From the NCBI GenBank assembly GCA_965115885.1, contig OZ220479.1, positions 2,170,001 through 2,234,000 of the forward strand: a stretch of 64,000 nt of DNA, written 5' to 3'. The DNA comes from BD2-11 sp965115885 (GTDB taxonomy: Bacteria; Gemmatimonadota; Gemmatimonadetes; Longimicrobiales; Gaopeijiaceae). The notes beneath the pieces were generated by a model, which was not told the origin of the DNA, did no database searches, and saw nothing but the letters and a program-made list of their open reading frames with translations. A program made the position numbers and the translations under genes. Numbering within the stretch: the first letter of the stretch is position 1; the number at the start of each line of letters is the position of its first letter. Of the stretch, positions 17,700-26,669 are shown one piece after another.

Positions 17700-17889
17700 T
17701 CAGAACCCCTGCACCAACCCGACGACCAGCCGGACGAAGAGCACGGCCATGAGGAGGACGAAGGTGAGACCGACGGAGAACGTCAGCCCGGCGCGCCAGA
17801 GGTGGGGTCCGCGCAGCGACGACCGTAGCGATCGCCGCGGTGGACACGGATCCCCAGACTCCGACGACGGCGTTGTAGGCTATGGGCTA
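17700..17889 (-). pseudogene. 3' half of a small membrane-protein gene split by IS630
   Basis: On the minus strand the DNA left of the IS630 encodes YNAVVGVWGSVSTAAIATVV. In another frame it encodes a membrane helix around GLTFSVGLTFVLLMAVLF, ending at a stop at 17700-17702. Together with the fragment on the other side of the element it forms one gene interrupted at a TA. A further seven-base insertion near the junction and a frame change near 17820 show additional decay. I do not know the function of the intact family. Confidence 0.6.
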
Positions 17890-18978
17890 GTGTTGCGTAC
17901 GTGAAATAGCATGACAAAGGCGTCCGATCTTCCCGAGGATCGAATCGGCTGTAGCCGTCCACCTGAACGGCTTCGCGTCCGCGTTGTAGTGTTCGGTGAA
18001 CTGCTCGATCTTTTTCCTCAGCTCCGGCACCGACGAGAACGAGCCACGCCGGATCGCCTTGCGCGTGACCACGTTGAACCAGATTTCGATCTGGTTCAGC
18101 CACGAGGAGTACGTGGGCGTGAAGTGGACGTGGTACCGCGGCCTCGCGGCAAGCCATCTCTTGACCTTGACGTGCTTGTGGGTGCAGTAGTTGTCCACGA
18201 CCAAGTGGACGTCGAGGTCCGGGGGGACGTTGGCGTCGACGTGCCTCAGGAAGCTCAGGAACTCCTGGTGCCGATGCCGCGGCTTGCACTGAGCGATGAC
18301 CCGACCGGTCGCCACGTCCAGGGCGGCGAACAGGTTGGTGGTCCCGTGGCGAACGTAGCCGTGCGTGACGCCCTCGACGTATCCGAGCCCGAGCGGGAGC
18401 ATGGGCTGGGTTCGCTCCAGCGCCTGCGTCTGGCTCTTCTCGTCGACGCAGAGCACCATGGCGTTGTCCGGCGGATTGAGGTAGAGCCCCACGACGTCGC
18501 GGACCTTCTCGACGAAGAACGGGTCGTTGGAGAGCTTGAAGTTCTTCTGCCTGTGGGGCTGGAGGCCGAAGGCCTTCCAGACGCCGTGAACCGTGGTCTT
18601 CGAGACGCCGACGGCCTCGGCCATGGTGCGGCAACTCCAGTGGGTGCTGCCGTCGGGCGGTCGGGTCTCGAGCGTCCTGCGCACCAGCTCCATCACTTGG
18701 TCGTCGCCGATGGAGCGAGGCCGTCCCGATCTGTGTTCGTCGTAAAGTCCGACGATGCCTTGAGTTCGGAATCGCTCGCGCCACTTGCCCACGGTCTGGC
18801 GGCTGACGCGGACTCTGGTGGCGACCGTCGAGTTGGTGAGTCCGTCGGCGCAGAGCAGCACGATTTCGGCGCGGCGCACCAAGCCGGCGGGCATGCTCGA
18901 CGACCGCATGATGGACTCGAGCTCCTCGCGGGTGTCCTGGCTGACTTCGAGCGGCTTCAACGGGCGTCCTCGGGGCAT
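17887..18978 (-). CDS. IS630-family transposase
   Basis: The 363-residue transposase has an N-terminal helix-turn-helix part (LTNSTVATRVRVSRQTVGKW) and a linker. The DDE catalytic domain follows, with acids in VLCVDEKSQ, LVVDNYCTHKHVKV and SWLNQIEIWF, ending with the family-typical DSILGKIGRLC. The start at 18978 is preceded by GAGGAGAAGAAGCC, a good ribosome binding site; the upstream in-frame start at 19044 lies in the terminal region. All three acids are present in one open frame, so the enzyme is likely active. Confidence 0.93.
   Translation of the reverse strand: MPRGRPLKPLEVSQDTREELESIMRSSSMPAGLVRRAEIVLLCADGLTNSTVATRVRVSRQTVGKWRERFRTQGIVGLYDEHRSGRPRSIGDDQVMELVRRTLETRPPDGSTHWSCRTMAEAVGVSKTTVHGVWKAFGLQPHRQKNFKLSNDPFFVEKVRDVVGLYLNPPDNAMVLCVDEKSQTQALERTQPMLPLGLGYVEGVTHGYVRHGTTNLFAALDVATGRVIAQCKPRHRHQEFLSFLRHVDANVPPDLDVHLVVDNYCTHKHVKVKRWLAARPRYHVHFTPTYSSWLNQIEIWFNVVTRKAIRRGSFSSVPELRKKIEQFTEHYNADAKPFRWTATADSILGKIGRLCHAISRTQH
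17888..17907 (+). repeat. Left terminal inverted repeat of IS630
   Basis: The outermost 20 bases pair imperfectly with 19048-19067 and start with the TA target site. Confidence 0.8.
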
Positions 18979-19047
18979 GGCTTCTTCTCCTCTGCTGGAC
19001 AGTGGGCGAAGAGGCATCATACCGAACATGCGCAAAGATGTCAACAG

Positions 19048-19067
19048 ATTTCAAGGACGAGACACTA
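19048..19067 (-). repeat. Right terminal inverted repeat of IS630
   Basis: This is the partner of 17888-17907. A diverged version is found at 2681-2700 at the right end of the truncated copy. Confidence 0.8.
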
Positions 19068-19245
19068 GGCGCCGCTTCCTCCACCACTTGAAGATGCCTC
19101 CCACCGTGCGCTTGGCGGGCAGGGGATAGAGGAAGTCCGCGAGCTTCGAGGCTGCGGCGGGCGGTCGAGAGCGGGGGTCGATGGACGAGAGGTCGGGCAC
19201 GGGGCTACAGGTCTCCTGGACTTCGCCGAAGCGACTCGGGGGCAC
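19066..19245 (-). pseudogene. 5' half of a small membrane-protein gene split by IS630
   Basis: The frame reads FGEVQETCSPVPDL, a proline/alanine-rich stretch, then LADFLYPLPAKRTVGGIFKWWRKRRL directly up to the IS630 right end. The segment before the insertion (a PxPxKRT motif and a WW-containing basic stretch) continues naturally into the helix encoded beyond the element. A GTG at 19245 could be the start. The function is unknown. Confidence 0.6.
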
Positions 19246-19491
19246 CGATTTCGACGGCGAGCGCCGAGACGGCCGGATACCCGCGAGGGAGGGGGCTGCG
19301 TATTCCGACGAAGCCGAACACCGATTCCGGCGGAAGCCGAACGGTGGTTCCGAGGAAGTCGAATGCTCTGGAGGAGCTGGAGGCCCATAGAGGGCTTGGG
19401 ATGATGGATGAGGTTGAAGTTAACGAACGCACTTCGATCCCGGGGGCGGGACCTCGAAGCAGCTCGGAAGATTCGAAATCCGTCGTTTCGT

Positions 19492-22400
19492 TCATCCACC
19501 CCTCGTCGCCCTCAACGGCGCCTCCGGCGGGAAGAGCGTGAACCCGACCGCATCCAGCCGCTGGCGGAAGCGCGTCACGTCGCCTTGAAACACCGCGTTG
19601 ACATCGTCCAAGATGACGTCGAGCGCCGTCAGGGCGTTGTTCATCGCCCGACGCTCGTTGGCGGTGGGGGCGTCCCAAGAGGAGGCCAACGGACGGGCGG
19701 CGGCCTGCACCCGGCGCACCGTGGCCCAACCCCCGCACCCGCCCTGGCATTCGGGGCCGGTGAAGTGCAACTCCAGCAACCCGACGACGACCTCGGACAA
19801 GGCGCGGCCCTCGTCGCTCAGAGCGTCGTCGTCCGCGAGGGCGGCGAGCACCGCCTCCACTCCGTCCAGGGCGCGCTCCAGGCGGTCGTGCGCCTCGGCC
19901 GCGGCGGCGATCCAGCCGGCGACCTCCTTGCGCGCCGCGATCTTGGCCGCGCGCGCGGCCGGATCGTACGGATAGCGGTGGTCGGGGAGCACCTCGAACG
20001 TCCCGGCGCCCGAGCCGACGCCCGCGTCGACCCGCACCGAGTAGGTCCCCGGCATCACCTCGATGCCCCCGCCTTCGGTCTCGTCGCGCAGGTCCCACAC
20101 CACCCGGTTGAGCCCCGCATCGGTCGTGCCGGCGAGCGTCCGGACCACCGTTCCGCTCGAATCGGCGATCCGGACCTCGGCGTCCGCGACCATCTCGCCC
20201 GGCCGCAGCCAGTAGTGGATCAGCGCGCCGTACGGCCGAGCGGGCCCGATGAACATGGCGTGGCCGACCGAACGGTACCCCGTGTACCCCATCCCCTCGG
20301 CCCGCGTGTGCTGACGCGCCGGCGCGACCGGCATGACCTCCACCGGGCGGGCGGCCACCGTCGGATCCGCCGCGAGCGCCCGCAACGGACGCACGTCGTC
20401 GATCACCAGCGCCGCGCGTCCGTGCGTCCCCAAAACGAGGTCGCCGTCGCGCGGGTGCACCACGACGTCGCGCACCGGGGTCGAAGGCACGCCGGGGTGC
20501 TTCCACCAGCCCGCCCCCCGGTCCAAGCTCACCCACAACCCGAACTCCGTCCCCAAGAAGAGCAGGTTGGGTTCCTCCGGGTCCTCCTCGATCACGTGCG
20601 CGAAGCCGAAGACGTCGCCGCCGGCGACCGACTGCCAGCTCTCTCCGTAGTCCTCCGTGCGGTAGGCGTAGGGCGTCCAGTTTCCGCGCCGGTGATCGTC
20701 GTAGACCAGATAGGCGGTGGCGGCGTCGTGCTTGCCGGGCTCGATGTGCGGAATCCAGGTCGCTTCCGGCACTCCCGCCACGTTGCCCTCGACGCTCGTC
20801 CACGAGGCGCCGCCGTCGCGGGTCACGTGCACCCGCCCGTCGTCGCTTCCCGCCCAGATCACTCCTTCCTGCAAGGCGCTCGGCGCGATGGCGAGGAGGG
20901 TGGTGTGGTCCTCGGCCCCCGACGCGTCGATGGTCAGCCCGCCGCTTTCGTGCGCCCGCTGTTTGGACGGGTCGGCGGTGGTCAGATCGGGGGAGACGAT
21001 CTCCCAGCTCGAGCCCCGGTCCCGGCTCCGGTGCACGAACTGGCTGCCGACGTAGATCGTCGCCGGATCGAAGGGGTCGGTGGCGAAAGCCGCGTTCCAG
21101 TGGAAGCGGAGCGTCTCGCCTTCGGGATGCGCGGGGCGGATGGCCTTGCGCTGGCCGGTGACCCTGTCGAAGCGCTGAAGGTTGCCGCGCTGCGAGGACG
21201 AGTAGCCGTAGCGCGCGTCGCTCGGATCCGGAGCGGCCACGAAGCCGTCGCCGCTCACCACCCGGTGCCAGTGCGCGTTCATGATCCCGCGTCCGCCCCA
21301 GACGTCCGAAGGCCCCCACCACGAGCCGTTGTCCTGGAGGCCTCCGTAGACGTTGAACGGCACCTCGTCGTCGACCTCGATGTGGTAGAACTGGGCCAGA
21401 GGCAGGTTCTCGACGAAGCGCCAGTGCTCGCCCCGGTCGTAGGTGAAGGCGATGCCGCCGTCGGTGCCCAGGATCATCCTGTCCGGGTCGTCGGGGTCGA
21501 TCCAGAGCTCGTGGATGTCGCCGTGGACGATCGCGCTGGGCACCACCGTGGCGAAGGTGCGGCCCGCGTCCTCCGACACCGTCACCGCCCCGTGCAGGGA
21601 GTAGATCCGGTTCTCGTTGGAGGGATGGGCGCGGAGGTCCGCGTAGTAGAAGGGCCGGGGCGCCACGCCGGGCTCGTCGGATATCGTCCTCCAGCTGCGC
21701 CCGCCGTCGTCGGAGCGTAGAAGCTCGCTCCGCTCCGCCTCCACCAGGGCGTACGCCACGGAGGGATGTTCGGCGGGGATCGCCAGCCCGATGCGGCCGA
21801 GCTCGCCCGGCGGCAACCCGTCCTCTTCGGTGAGCCGCGTCCACTCCTCGCCTCCGTCGCGGGTCACGTAGAGTCCGCTGCCGGGCCCGCCCGATTCGAA
21901 GAACCAAGGCCAGCGCTGGTGCTCCCAGAGGGCCGCGAAGAGCTTGTCCGGGTTGGTCGGATCCATGATCAGCTCGCCCGCCCCGCTGCGCTCGTTCGAC
22001 TGCAGGACCGCCTCCCAGCTCTCGCCCCCGTCGCGCGTGCGATAGACCCCGCGCTCGCCTCCCGTTCTCCAGGTCGGCCCCAGAGCCGCGACGTAGACGA
22101 TGTCCGGGTCGGAGGGATGCACGAGCACGCGATGGATCTTGCCGGAATCCTCGAGCCCCATGCGGGTCCAGCTTTCGCCCCCGTCGGTGGACTTGTAGAC
22201 GCCGTTGCCGACGCCGGCGCTGTTGCGCGGATTCCCCTCCCCCGTGCCCACCCAGACGATCTCCGGGTTGGGCTGGAAGACGGCGACGGCGCCGATGCTG
22301 CCCACCGGTTGATCGTCGAAAACGGGACGCCAGGCATGTCCGCCGTCCTCGGACTTCCACACCCCTCCGCTCGCGGAACCGACGTAGATGGCGGTGCGGT

Positions 22401-22572
22401 CCGAGAGCACCACCTCGACGTCGGAGACCCGCCCGCTCATGCCCGCGGGCCCGATGGAACGCGCCTGCATCGCCGAAAAATGGTGCGGGGCGACGCTCTG
22501 GGCGGCCGCCGGAGCGGCCACGGAGAACAATCCGGCGACGACCGACAATCTCGTCCGTCTCATGCGGTGCAT
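19492..22572 (-). CDS. Secreted BNR/Asp-box beta-propeller protein (sortilin/VPS10-like)
   Basis: The 1026-residue product has a signal peptide (LSVVAGLFSVAAPAAAQ) and then at least ten Asp-box motifs of the form SxDxGxxW. Examples are SEDGGHAW, STDGGESW, TRDGGESW, SDDGGRSW, TYDRGEHW, TRDGGASW and TEDYGESW. This is the fold of sortilin-like and glycosidase-like beta propellers. A C-terminal part (about 770-1026) has a beta-sandwich region and a helical segment. Such proteins are abundant in Gemmatimonadota and Bacteroidota, and many are annotated as glycosyl hydrolases without proof. The start at 22572 follows a GGAGG site at seven bases. It lies 47 bases behind the S9 peptidase gene, so they probably form an operon. 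Confidence 0.88.
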   Translation of the reverse strand: MHRMRRTRLSVVAGLFSVAAPAAAQSVAPHHFSAMQARSIGPAGMSGRVSDVEVVLSDRTAIYVGSASGGVWKSEDGGHAWRPVFDDQPVGSIGAVAVFQPNPEIVWVGTGEGNPRNSAGVGNGVYKSTDGGESWTRMGLEDSGKIHRVLVHPSDPDIVYVAALGPTWRTGGERGVYRTRDGGESWEAVLQSNERSGAGELIMDPTNPDKLFAALWEHQRWPWFFESGGPGSGLYVTRDGGEEWTRLTEEDGLPPGELGRIGLAIPAEHPSVAYALVEAERSELLRSDDGGRSWRTISDEPGVAPRPFYYADLRAHPSNENRIYSLHGAVTVSEDAGRTFATVVPSAIVHGDIHELWIDPDDPDRMILGTDGGIAFTYDRGEHWRFVENLPLAQFYHIEVDDEVPFNVYGGLQDNGSWWGPSDVWGGRGIMNAHWHRVVSGDGFVAAPDPSDARYGYSSSQRGNLQRFDRVTGQRKAIRPAHPEGETLRFHWNAAFATDPFDPATIYVGSQFVHRSRDRGSSWEIVSPDLTTADPSKQRAHESGGLTIDASGAEDHTTLLAIAPSALQEGVIWAGSDDGRVHVTRDGGASWTSVEGNVAGVPEATWIPHIEPGKHDAATAYLVYDDHRRGNWTPYAYRTEDYGESWQSVAGGDVFGFAHVIEEDPEEPNLLFLGTEFGLWVSLDRGAGWWKHPGVPSTPVRDVVVHPRDGDLVLGTHGRAALVIDDVRPLRALAADPTVAARPVEVMPVAPARQHTRAEGMGYTGYRSVGHAMFIGPARPYGALIHYWLRPGEMVADAEVRIADSSGTVVRTLAGTTDAGLNRVVWDLRDETEGGGIEVMPGTYSVRVDAGVGSGAGTFEVLPDHRYPYDPAARAAKIAARKEVAGWIAAAAEAHDRLERALDGVEAVLAALADDDALSDEGRALSEVVVGLLELHFTGPECQGGCGGWATVRRVQAAARPLASSWDAPTANERRAMNNALTALDVILDDVNAVFQGDVTRFRQRLDAVGFTLFPPEAPLRATRGG

Positions 22573-22619
22573 CGGATACCTCCGAAAAGGTTCGGGCGCG
22601 TTGACGCGCGGGGCGGGAA

Positions 22620-24704
22620 TCACTCGAAGTCGGTCGCGGGACGCGGCTTCGCCTCTTCCTCGGGACGTTCCGGCGCTTCCCAGTCCGCGTTGCCGCGCAC
22701 GTGGAGCTCGAGCCAGCGCAACTCCTCGACCAAGCGCGTGCGGTGGTGCCGGGGCTCGGAGATGCCGTGGCCCTCGCGCGGAAAGAGGACGAAGCGGCTC
22801 TCGACGCCGAAGTGCGTCAGCCCCGCGAAGAAATTCATCGACTGGGCCATGGTGTCCGTTCGATCCCGCTCCCCGTGGAAGAGGATGGTCGGGGTGCTCA
22901 CCCGGTCGAGGTGGGAGTAGGCGGAGCGCTCGAGCCAGTGGCTCCGGTTCGACCAGGGGTCGCCCCCCAGGTACCAGCGCAGGACGTCGAAGTGGAAGCC
23001 GGTGCCGAATTCGCTCCGCCAGTCGGACACCATCGCCCCCAGGCTCGCGGCCTTGAAACGGTCGGTCCGGGTGATGGTCCAGCCGCCCAGGATGCCGCCG
23101 TAGCTCCAGCCCTTCACCGCCAGCGAATCGGGATGGGCGACCCCCGCGCCGAGCGCGTGGTCGACCCCGGTCATGACGTCGTCGTAGTCCCCGCCCCCGA
23201 TGTCGTTCATGTTGCCGCGCAGAAGTTCGTCGCCGTAGCCGGAGGAGCCGCGCACGTTGGGCTGGATGACGGAGTATCCCGCCGCGGCCAGAATCTGCGC
23301 GTCGGCGTCGAAGCCGCGGGTGAAGACGCCCGCCGGCCCGCCGTGGATCTCGAGCACCAGCGAGCGCGCCCCGGGCTTCCGGCTACGGTAGAGAAGGCCT
23401 TCGACGGGAAGCCCGTCCCGACTTCGCCACCGGACGACCTCGGGCTCGGCCAGCCGCCGCTCCTCCATCCATGGATTGGCCCGGGTGAGACGCGTCGGGG
23501 GGCCCGCGCCGACTTCCGCGGCGAAGACGTCGCCCGGGGACGCGGGGGTCGATTCCACGAAGGCGTAGCGCGTGAAGTCGGCCGAAAAGCTGGGCGAGGA
23601 CAGAACGCCGTTCGACGAGGAGACCGCCTCCGGCTCGCCCGAGTCGACGCCCAGCCGGTAGAGGTTCGCGACGGTTCGCTCCAGCCCCGCGAAATGGAAG
23701 GCGTCTCCGGAAGGATGCCACGCGGGCGTGCCCCGGATGTCCACCGTTATGCCGGGGGCCACTTCGCGCACCTCTCCGCTCTCGACCTCCATGACGTAGA
23801 GGTTGCCCTGATCGAGCTCCCAGCTCTCGAGGTCGGGAGCGACGAAGGAGATGCGGGTGCCGTCCGGAGACCATGCCAGCGAACTCTCCGGAGCCTCGTT
23901 GTCGGTCAGGTCGCGGGTCTCTCCGGTCGCCGCGTCCATGAGGGCGATCTCGGACAGGTACCCGTCGTTGCGCCGGTTCTCGTGACGATAGGTGTAGGCG
24001 ACGCGTCCCCCTCCGGGCGCAACCGCGAACTGACCGATGCGCAGAGTCCCGGCGGTGAGTCGGCGCGCTTGGGCGCCCTCCGAGTCCTTCGCCTCCAGCG
24101 CGATCCTCCAGATGCTCGACCACTCGCCGCGCGCCTGCCCGTTGGGCGCTTCGTCGACGAAGACGGCGTCGTAGCCGTCCTCGCGCCGTTTTTCCTCCTC
24201 GTCGGGGAGCGAGTCGTCGGCCACGAAGAAGATCGAGTTCGCATCGCCCCACTGGAAGGAGCGCACCGAGGCGGGGTGGTCGGTCAGCGCCCGCGCCTCC
24301 CCGCCGTCCGTGCGGATGACGAAAATCTGGCGCGTGCGGTCCTCGTCTCCGTCGGCACGAAGGAACGCCACCCAGCGGCCGTCCGGGGACCAGCGCGCGC
24401 CGGAGTCGTCGTCCTCACCGGTGAAGCGGCGGGCGTCGGTGCCGTCCGCGTTCACGATCCAGAGCGAGGCGACGCGCTCGTTCTCCTCCCAGTCCAGCTC
24501 GGAGCGCGAGAACAGCACCCGCGTCCCGTCGGGAGACATGCGCGGGTTCGACACGCGCACGAGGTCGATGGCGTCGTCGACGCCGAAGTCCGTCTGCGCT
24601 CGGGCCGGTGCGGCCCAGGGGGAGGACGCGACGAGAAGAAGCGCGAGCGCGCCCGCGCGCGCCCCGCCCTTCCGGGCCCGGATGATGATGCGCCGACCGT
24701 GCAT
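22620..24704 (-). CDS. S9-family prolyl oligopeptidase, exported
   Basis: The 694-residue serine peptidase has an N-terminal signal (ALALLLVASSPWAAPARAQ) and a WD40/TolB-like propeller (about 45-430, with repeated WSPDG motifs). The C-terminal alpha/beta hydrolase domain has the nucleophile in GWSYGG, the acid in HGERDRTD and the histidine in PREGHGI. LEIHGGPAG forms the oxyanion region. It probably degrades oligopeptides in the periplasm or outside the cell. The start at 24704 is the first Met before the signal; the frame is open farther upstream. Confidence 0.92.
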   Translation of the reverse strand: MHGRRIIIRARKGGARAGALALLLVASSPWAAPARAQTDFGVDDAIDLVRVSNPRMSPDGTRVLFSRSELDWEENERVASLWIVNADGTDARRFTGEDDDSGARWSPDGRWVAFLRADGDEDRTRQIFVIRTDGGEARALTDHPASVRSFQWGDANSIFFVADDSLPDEEEKRREDGYDAVFVDEAPNGQARGEWSSIWRIALEAKDSEGAQARRLTAGTLRIGQFAVAPGGGRVAYTYRHENRRNDGYLSEIALMDAATGETRDLTDNEAPESSLAWSPDGTRISFVAPDLESWELDQGNLYVMEVESGEVREVAPGITVDIRGTPAWHPSGDAFHFAGLERTVANLYRLGVDSGEPEAVSSSNGVLSSPSFSADFTRYAFVESTPASPGDVFAAEVGAGPPTRLTRANPWMEERRLAEPEVVRWRSRDGLPVEGLLYRSRKPGARSLVLEIHGGPAGVFTRGFDADAQILAAAGYSVIQPNVRGSSGYGDELLRGNMNDIGGGDYDDVMTGVDHALGAGVAHPDSLAVKGWSYGGILGGWTITRTDRFKAASLGAMVSDWRSEFGTGFHFDVLRWYLGGDPWSNRSHWLERSAYSHLDRVSTPTILFHGERDRTDTMAQSMNFFAGLTHFGVESRFVLFPREGHGISEPRHHRTRLVEELRWLELHVRGNADWEAPERPEEEAKPRPATDFE

Positions 24705-25000
24705 GTTCCCGACCTGCCGCAGGGAGAACCGGATCCGGCTGGCGGACCCGGGGCCGCGCGGGCGGGCGGGACGTTCCCGGCAACGCCCGGCGGCGTCGGC
24801 AATATGCCCGGAGCGGGATCGGGGTTGCAAGCCGGCGAGAGTTCCCCGCGCCCACTTGCCCATCCGCCCCGCTCCATGGAGCTTGCAGCTTCGCCGCACG
24901 AAGGCGTTCGGTCGGCGTGCGCACGGAGAGCGTCCGTCGAGCCGGGCGGACGTTCCGCGGAACCCGGACCCGGCACGCGCCAAGCGAGCGCGATCCATCC

Positions 25001-26176
25001 ATGATCCAGAAGCCGCGCACGGCGCGCAGAACGCGCCTGTTCACCGAGTCGGTCATCCGCGAGATGACGCGCGTCGCGCGCGAATGCGGGGCGCTGAATC
25101 TGGCTCAGGGATTCCCGGACTTTCCGGCGCCCAAGGTCGTCAAGGACGCGGCCTGCCAAGCCATCCAACGGGACGTCAACCAGTACGCGATCACCTGGGG
25201 ATCGCCCCGGTACCGCGACGCACTGGTGCGCAAGTACCGCGAGTGGTACGGGATGGAGGTGAACGGCGAGCGCGAGGTCACCGTCACCTGCGGGGCCACC
25301 GAGGCGATGGCGTCCATCATGATGGCGATCGTCGACCCGGGCGACGAGGTGATCGTGCTGGAGCCGTTCTACGAGAACTACGGGCCGGACGCGATCCTGT
25401 GCGAGGCGACGCCGGTCTTCCACCGACTGGAGCCGCCGGAGTTCCGTCTGGACGCCGCGCGGCTGGAAGCGGCCGTCACTCGGCGCACGCGGGCCGTCAT
25501 CCTGAACACGCCCAACAACCCGACCGGACGCGTCTTCACCCGAGAGGAACTGGAAGGCGTCGCCGACGTCTGTCGACGCCACGACCTGCTCGCCTTCACC
25601 GACGAAATCTACGAGCACATCCTCTACGAGGGCGAACACATCCCGCTGGCCACCCTCCCGGGCATGCGCGAACGCACCGTAGTCGTCTCCGGGGCCTCCA
25701 AGACCTACAGCGTCACCGGCTGGCGGCTGGGCACCGTCGTGGCCCCCGCCGATCTGACCGACGAGATCCGCAAAGTGCACGACTTCCTCACCGTGGGCGC
25801 GCCCGCTCCGCTGCAGGAAGGGGTCGCGGCGGCCATGAACGCCCTGGGACCGGAGTTCTACGACGAGCTCAAGCGGAGCTACTCGGCGAAGCGCGAAGTG
25901 CTCCACCAGGGGCTCCGAGAGGCCGGTTTCCGTTGCTCGCCTCCGGAGGGCGCCTACTACATCATGGCCGACTTCTCGGAGCTCTCCGACGAGGACGACG
26001 ACGCCTTCTCGCGCACGCTGGCGCACGATGCGGGGGTGATTCCCGTGCCGGGGTCGAGCTTCTTCAACGTGGAGGCCGGCGACAGCGTCTACGTGCGCTT
26101 CGTCTTCTGCAAGCGCGTCGCTAGCCTGGAGACCGCGAGCGAGCGATTGCGGGCCTGGGCGCGGGCGGGGACGTAG
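25001..26176 (+). CDS. PLP-dependent class I/II aminotransferase
   Basis: The 391-residue enzyme has the fold-type I layout. LNLAQGFPDFPAP is near the N-terminus, CGATEAM is the phosphate-binding segment, and LNTPNNPTGRVF and DEIYEHI contact the cofactor. The PLP lysine lies in SGASKTYSVTGWRLG, and the carboxylate-binding arginine is in VYVRFVFC. The sequence style (QGFPDF, NQYAITWG) resembles kynurenine/glutamine-type or methionine aminotransferases, but the substrate cannot be fixed. It is divergent from the S9 peptidase, with 296 bases between them that would contain both promoters. Confidence 0.9.
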   Translation: MIQKPRTARRTRLFTESVIREMTRVARECGALNLAQGFPDFPAPKVVKDAACQAIQRDVNQYAITWGSPRYRDALVRKYREWYGMEVNGEREVTVTCGATEAMASIMMAIVDPGDEVIVLEPFYENYGPDAILCEATPVFHRLEPPEFRLDAARLEAAVTRRTRAVILNTPNNPTGRVFTREELEGVADVCRRHDLLAFTDEIYEHILYEGEHIPLATLPGMRERTVVVSGASKTYSVTGWRLGTVVAPADLTDEIRKVHDFLTVGAPAPLQEGVAAAMNALGPEFYDELKRSYSAKREVLHQGLREAGFRCSPPEGAYYIMADFSELSDEDDDAFSRTLAHDAGVIPVPGSSFFNVEAGDSVYVRFVFCKRVASLETASERLRAWARAGT

Positions 26177-26387
26177 AAGACGGGGACGTAGGGGACCACC
26201 GCTTCTCCTTGGGGAGCGCCAGCGAGGCGGGGGCGCGGGCGGAAGGGCGAAAGCTCGGACGTTCGACGACGTTCGGAGCCGCCCGCCACCTGTCCCCCCA
26301 AAAAGCGGGGACCAACTCAGACCATCCGCACAGCTCCGGCGGCACTCTCAACCAGTTTCAGTCCGGTGGGGTGACCGCATAGAGCGG

Positions 26388-26669
26388 TCATGACTCCTTC
26401 CTACGGATCCTCCGGTGAATCCTGGGCGGTACGCCCAAGGCCTCCCGGTACTCGTCGAGCTTCTCGATGTACTCCGAGATTTGCGGCATCGTCCACTCGA
26501 GCTTGTCGCGCGGAGGATCCTTGCCCTCGAAGAGGACGTCCTTCGCCCACTTGTTGATCTCGAGGAGCCTGCTGCCCGCGTTCTGCGGATCCTTCCGGGC
26601 AAGCGCGAAAAAGAGATGCTCCTCGTCCGCGTGCACCTTCCGGACCTGTCTGGCCGTTGCGTTCTTCAC
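26388..26669 (-). CDS. Small orphan protein coupled to the 949-residue orphan
   Basis: The 93-residue product is highly charged and mostly helical, with an HADEEHLFFALARKD segment and a basic C-terminus (RIHRRIRRK). It is not recognised. The GTG start at 26669 overlaps the stop of the upstream gene as GTGA, so the two are translated together. A perfect seven-base inverted repeat with a five-base loop (26372-26390) overlaps its stop codon and might act in termination or mRNA stability, though no T-run follows. Confidence 0.6.
   Translation of the reverse strand: MKNATARQVRKVHADEEHLFFALARKDPQNAGSRLLEINKWAKDVLFEGKDPPRDKLEWTMPQISEYIEKLDEYREALGVPPRIHRRIRRKES

Larger units (their letters stand above)
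17888..19067 (-). mobile_element. Intact IS630-family insertion sequence
   Basis: The element of about 1.18 kb is bounded by imperfect inverted repeats, each beginning with TA: left TAGTGTTGCGTACGTGAAAT and, on the opposite strand at the right, TAGTGTCTCGTCCTTGAAAT. These match at 16 of 20 positions. The TA at both edges is the target duplication expected for the IS630/Tc1/mariner group. The only gene inside is an intact transposase. The insertion split a small membrane-protein gene whose two pieces flank it. A truncated relative lies at 1636-2700. Confidence 0.9.

Noticed and set aside
26372..26390. Perfect seven-base inverted repeat at the stop codon of the 93-residue gene
   Set aside because: There is no T-run on either side and the stem is short, so it is not called as a terminator.
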